Shown here piece by piece: positions 15,783 through 18,343 of a DNA stretch of 18,343 bases. The stretch spans positions 1-18,343 of the forward strand of contig CAZYMF010000090.1 of NCBI GenBank assembly GCA_964648215.1, written 5' to 3'. The first letter of the stretch is position 1; every line of letters begins with the position of its first letter. The DNA is from CAZYMF01 sp964648215. Its GTDB lineage: Bacteria; Desulfobacterota; Binatia; HRBIN30; JACQVA1. A model generated the notes under the pieces. It saw only the letters and a program-made list of their open reading frames with translations. It was not told the origin of the DNA and did not search any database. A program made the position numbers and the translations under genes.

Positions 15783-16256
15783 ATGGCTCTGGAATTCACC
15801 GGAGCGGCAGCGCCGCTCACGGGGAGTGGCCTCACACGGGCGACGCAACGTCTGCAGGTGGGCGGCGCCGAAGTCCGGGCGGTCCTGAAAGTCGAGACGA
15901 GCGGTTGTGGGTTCCTTTCGGATCGGCGGCCGCAGATTCTGTTCGAACGACACATTTTCCGTCGGAAAATACAAGGACGTGCCGCGGATAAGGTGAGCCC
16001 CGATACCACCCCGGCGGCGAAGACCGGCGCTGTCAGTGGAACGGTGCGCCGCGGCGGCGCGGCGGTCGCGAATGCAAGCCTGGCGGTGGTTGGACAACCC
16101 ACCCTGAAGTGCCAGGCTGATGGCAATGGCGCGTATGTCATCAACAGTGTCCCGGTCGGGGAGCGAGCCATTGAGGCGTCCGACCCAGCTGGAGCAAAGT
16201 TGACGAGGGTTGCCGTCGAAGCTGGCAAGGCGACCACGTGCCAGATCGATCTGTAG
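15783..16256 (+). CDS. Truncated DUF3380-type muramidase joined to a carboxypeptidase-regulatory-like domain
   Basis: The 157-residue protein starts at ATG 15783 after a G-run serving as a weak Shine-Dalgarno. Residues about 4-61 match the N-terminal part of phage and bacterial N-acetylmuramidases of the DUF3380 type. The pieces are AAAPLTGSGL, then AEVRAVLKVETSGCGFL (29-45) with Glu38 at the usual catalytic position, then RPQILFERHIF (49-59). Intact domains run on for roughly another 110 residues; here similarity stops at residue about 61. A short Ala/Pro/Thr linker follows. Residues about 82-157 look like a carboxypeptidase regulatory-like/CnaB-type beta-sandwich (GAVSGTVRRGGAAVANASLA, then DGNGAYVINSVPVGERAIEA). 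There is no signal peptide. A half lysozyme is unlikely to cut peptidoglycan, so the segment may bind or dock. The gene leads a cassette with the lipase 91 bp downstream. Confidence 0.7.
   Translation: MALEFTGAAAPLTGSGLTRATQRLQVGGAEVRAVLKVETSGCGFLSDRRPQILFERHIFRRKIQGRAADKVSPDTTPAAKTGAVSGTVRRGGAAVANASLAVVGQPTLKCQADGNGAYVINSVPVGERAIEASDPAGAKLTRVAVEAGKATTCQIDL
15954..15970. repeat. 17-bp palindrome at the muramidase truncation point
   Basis: ATTTTCCG (15954-15961) and CGGAAAAT (15963-15970) form perfect 8-bp arms around a single T. The element is AT-rich for this genome. It encodes residues 58-63 of the fusion protein, exactly where similarity to the muramidase domain ends. Confidence 0.6.
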
Positions 16257-16347
16257 TTGGCCCAAATCGTATGCGGCAGGTCCCACGGGGAAAAGTCCGG
16301 GTGTGGCCTATCCAGGTCCAAATGAACAGCGATCGTGAGAGGACACA

Positions 16348-17370
16348 ATGCCGAACATGAACCTCCTCGTCCCCGGCACCGGCGGCATCACGCTGATGAA
16401 CCAGCGCGGCGAGGATCTCGGCTACCCGGTGAAAATGGCCCTCGGCGTCCTCAGCGAGGGATTGCTCGGGCTCAGCGCCGAAGAGCTCGTCACCTTGCTG
16501 AGCATGGACCATCGGCCGGGCCAGCTCGCTCCGGCGAAGACGTCGCTCGAGCCCGGGATCTCGATACGTCCGGGTCATGCGCTGGAGGTGGCGTACAATC
16601 AGGTGCCGGCGTCCTTCAATCGCTTCCTGTACGACTGGCGCGCCGACATTCGCTACAGCGCCGGACAGCTCCTCGACTTCCTGCGCGAGCGACGGCCCCC
16701 CGGCGGCCGTTGGAACCTCGTCGGCCACTCACAGGGTGGACTCCTGATCGTCGTTGCCAGCAAGCTGCTGGCGGATCGCGCCGCCTTCGCCGAGCTCGTG
16801 GCGTCGGTGGTGCTCGTCGGTGCGCCGCTCGCGGGGACGGTCAACGCCGCGCACGCGCTGATCGAAGGCGACCAGTTCGGCTCCGGCGCCAAACCGGAGC
16901 TGCAAACGATCATGCGAACCTGGCCGTCGCTCTATCAGATGATGCCGGCGTGGCCCGCGGTCATGGACAAGGCAGGCAAGCCTGCCCCGCGTGAGCGACA
17001 GCTCGTGGTGCCGTCGGCCTGGGACGGCTTCGACGGCGTCTCCGGCGACTTGCTGCAGCGCGCACGCGAGCTGCAATTGCTGTTGCGCGATCCGCTCGGC
17101 TGGATGGACGGCGACATCGACGTGCGCATCCTGATGGCCCGCAACCGCCGCACGGACGCCGATCTCCGGCGGTCCAAGAAGCGCCTGACGAGCATCTCGT
17201 TGACCCGACGGCTGGGTGACACGCTGGTTCCGCACGACCGGACACTGAGCTGGGTGGGGGACGTCGTCCGGCAGTTCGTGTTGACATTGGAGGCGTCGTG
17301 CAACGAGCACAGCATGCTGCTCGACGATCCTGGCGTCATAGGTCGCGTCAAGGAGGTGCTTAGGCCATGA
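16348..17370 (+). CDS. Alpha/beta hydrolase, LCAT/PGAP1-like lipase
   Basis: The 340-residue protein begins at an ATG with GAGAGGA upstream. It has no signal peptide and opens directly on the first strand MNLLVPGTGG, whose PGTGG makes the oxyanion region. YDWRAD (95-100) is typical of LCAT- and PGAP1-like lipases. The nucleophile elbow is VGHSQGG with Ser128, followed by VLVGAPLAGT (156-164), where the protein would contact the substrate. The acid is probably Asp291 in LGDTLVP and the base His321 in NEHSMLL, so the triad looks complete. It probably hydrolyses phospholipid or other acyl ester bonds. The stop overlaps the next gene as ATGA (17367-17370). A cytosolic lipase coupled to an exported partner is the arrangement seen with contact-dependent lipase effectors and their immunity proteins, but housekeeping or catabolic roles are possible. 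Confidence 0.88.
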   Translation: MPNMNLLVPGTGGITLMNQRGEDLGYPVKMALGVLSEGLLGLSAEELVTLLSMDHRPGQLAPAKTSLEPGISIRPGHALEVAYNQVPASFNRFLYDWRADIRYSAGQLLDFLRERRPPGGRWNLVGHSQGGLLIVVASKLLADRAAFAELVASVVLVGAPLAGTVNAAHALIEGDQFGSGAKPELQTIMRTWPSLYQMMPAWPAVMDKAGKPAPRERQLVVPSAWDGFDGVSGDLLQRARELQLLLRDPLGWMDGDIDVRILMARNRRTDADLRRSKKRLTSISLTRRLGDTLVPHDRTLSWVGDVVRQFVLTLEASCNEHSMLLDDPGVIGRVKEVLRP

Positions 17371-17939
17371 AAGAAGCGTGCGCGTCCTCGCGGCGACTGG
17401 CCTCGCTCGCGGCGTTAGTCGTGTCGTTGGCAGTATCCACCCCGACGTGGGCCGTGAACACGCCGAAGCCGGTCAACCCACAACGTTACCAGCGCGTGCT
17501 GCTGATCGGAAACCTGGCATTCGTCAATGATGCGCGGCCCTCGGTAGCGGGCGGTGCTCTCTACCAGTTTTCTCTGCTGCGGTCGGCGGTCAGGCACGGC
17601 CCCGAGTGTGGCGGTTTGGGCTGCGAGGCGCTGCCGCATCTCTACGGACATCTGTCAGCAAGTGGCGGGGCGTCGTTCGACGAGCTCGACTACGCGGCCT
17701 TCGTTCAGGCCGGATTGGTCTATCGTCTCGATTCGACCCTGTTCACCGCGGCCGGAGTCGTGGCGCAGGGCGCCATGCCGTGGCGCGGACTCGGGCCGGT
17801 CGCACGCGTGGAGATCATGCACAACGTCGGTCTCGAGTTTGGCTGGCTCTTCTTCGATCACCCACATCACGACAATGGGATCTTCGTGTCCGTCGACTGC
17901 CTCTACACCCTCTTCGACGATTTGGGCCTGCAGAGGTAA
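17367..17939 (+). CDS. Exported hypothetical protein coupled to the lipase
   Basis: The start overlaps the lipase stop by four bases and has AAGGAGG 11 bases upstream. The 190-residue precursor has a Sec signal peptide (basic start, hydrophobic 11-24, TWA cleavage before Val30). The mature protein begins with a Pro/Asn-rich stretch and a strand VLLIGNLAFV. The C-terminal half alternates hydrophobic and polar residues in four to five strands, such as FVQAGLVYRLD, LFTAAGVVAQGAM, VARVEIMHNVGLEFGWLFF and GIFVSVDCLYTLF. It ends without the terminal Phe of outer-membrane barrels. Cys81, Cys86 and Cys178 could form a disulfide in the periplasm. No family is recognised. A periplasmic partner, chaperone or immunity protein for the lipase is possible from context only. 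Confidence 0.75.
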   Translation: MKEACASSRRLASLAALVVSLAVSTPTWAVNTPKPVNPQRYQRVLLIGNLAFVNDARPSVAGGALYQFSLLRSAVRHGPECGGLGCEALPHLYGHLSASGGASFDELDYAAFVQAGLVYRLDSTLFTAAGVVAQGAMPWRGLGPVARVEIMHNVGLEFGWLFFDHPHHDNGIFVSVDCLYTLFDDLGLQR

Positions 17940-17996
17940 GTCCGCGCCACCGGCTCCGTATAGCCCTCTACTTGTAAAGGTTGCTCGATCCCGCCC

Positions 17997-18343
17997 TCAC
18001 CACGTATCCACGCACGCCCGCTTCTTGTGCGTGCGCGGCGCCGGCGGGGGTGCGGAGCGCAGCAGGCTCATCAGCCAGGAGCGCGACTCGGCCGGGTCGA
18101 TGACGTCGTCGATCTCGAAGTGCGTCGCCATGTTCAGGCCCTTGCCGTGCTCGTAGGCGCGGGCAACCATAAACTCGAACATCTTCTTGCGCTCGGCCGG
18201 GTCCTCGATCGCCGCCAGCTCCTTTCGAAAACCGAGCTTCACCGCGCCTTCGAGACCCATGCCGCCGAACTCGCCGGTGGGCCAGGCCACCGTGAACAGC
18301 GGCGCCTTGAAGCTGCCGCCGGCCATCGCCTGCGCGCCCAGGC
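17997..18343 (-). CDS. Acyl-CoA carboxylase carboxyltransferase (beta) subunit, C-terminal part
   Basis: The gene enters from beyond the right edge of the window; only the last 115 or so residues are present, so the start is not seen. The visible part runs LGAQAMAGGSFKAPLFTVAW, then PTGEFGGMGLEGAVKLGF, then RKELAAIEDPAERKKMFEFM. It continues through HGKGLNMATHFEIDDVIDPA and ends in a basic tail. This is the C-terminal crotonase-fold end of biotin-dependent acetyl/propionyl/methylcrotonyl-CoA carboxylase transferase subunits. The GEFGGMGLEGAV loop contributes to acyl-CoA or carboxybiotin binding, and EIDDVIDPAESR is the near-terminal signature. The enzyme moves CO2 from carboxybiotin to an acyl-CoA. 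The true substrate cannot be told from this end. It is convergent with the exported protein gene, 57 bp away. Confidence 0.93.
   Translation of the reverse strand, partial: LGAQAMAGGSFKAPLFTVAWPTGEFGGMGLEGAVKLGFRKELAAIEDPAERKKMFEFMVARAYEHGKGLNMATHFEIDDVIDPAESRSWLMSLLRSAPPPAPRTHKKRACVDTW

Noticed and set aside
15647..16348. Two long minus-strand frames opposite the muramidase-fusion gene
   Set aside because: Neither has a domain or ribosome binding site, whereas the plus-strand frame matches muramidase and beta-sandwich patterns.
1..18343. CRISPR arrays, tRNA or rRNA genes, insertion sequences
   Set aside because: No regularly spaced repeats, no tRNA-like or rRNA-like conserved segments, and no transposase genes or terminal inverted repeats were seen by eye.

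Overview
The window is high-GC, densely coded bacterial DNA with short intergenic gaps, good Shine-Dalgarno sequences and ATGA overlaps. The gene content is lipid-acid and aromatic or terpenoid catabolism: acyl-CoA dehydrogenase, PaaK-like CoA ligase, acyl-CoA carboxylase, PhyH dioxygenase, DUF1329 and CrtC-like proteins, and TetR regulators. Together with Sec and lipoprotein signals, this suggests an uncultivated, Gram-negative, deltaproteobacterium-like lineage such as Candidatus Binatota. That placement is inferred from gene content, not from a marker gene.

Layout. (1) Positions 1-3976, plus strand: a CrtC/AttH-like protein (DUF7064/7065 type), an exported DUF1329 protein, and a PhyH dioxygenase with an SCP2-like N-terminal domain. 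Two consecutive stem-loops separate the last two genes. (2) Positions 4014-9169, minus strand: read in transcription order, a PaaK-like CoA ligase, a nitroreductase, a small protein resembling the N-terminal domain of a tyrosine recombinase, an endoglycoceramidase-like GH5 lipoprotein, and a short-chain dehydrogenase. A TetR gene (9244-9987) diverges from the CoA ligase, with an inverted repeat in the shared 74-bp promoter region. (3) Positions 9990-15041: an FAD-dependent amine/amino-acid oxidase-type gene (minus) diverges from a second TetR gene. That TetR gene overlaps a 603-residue acyl-CoA dehydrogenase by ATGA. A hairpin and an HSL-type esterase follow. (4) Positions 15056-17939: a small lipoprotein (minus), then a cassette of three plus-strand genes. 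These are a truncated DUF3380-type muramidase joined to a carboxypeptidase-regulatory-like domain, a cytosolic LCAT/PGAP1-like lipase, and an exported protein that overlaps the lipase gene by ATGA. (5) Positions 17997-18343, minus: the C-terminus of an acyl-CoA carboxylase carboxyltransferase subunit, cut by the window edge.

Regions 1-3 and 5 read as scattered, locally regulated catabolic units: ester or glycolipid cleavage, CoA activation, alpha-hydroxylation or beta-oxidation, and carboxylation. No single pathway can be assigned. Region 4 is different. Its lysozyme remnant, its lipase without a signal peptide and its exported partner resemble an envelope-attacking effector cassette with a possible immunity protein. 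A 17-bp palindrome lies exactly where the muramidase similarity stops. This cassette is the most unusual part of the window.
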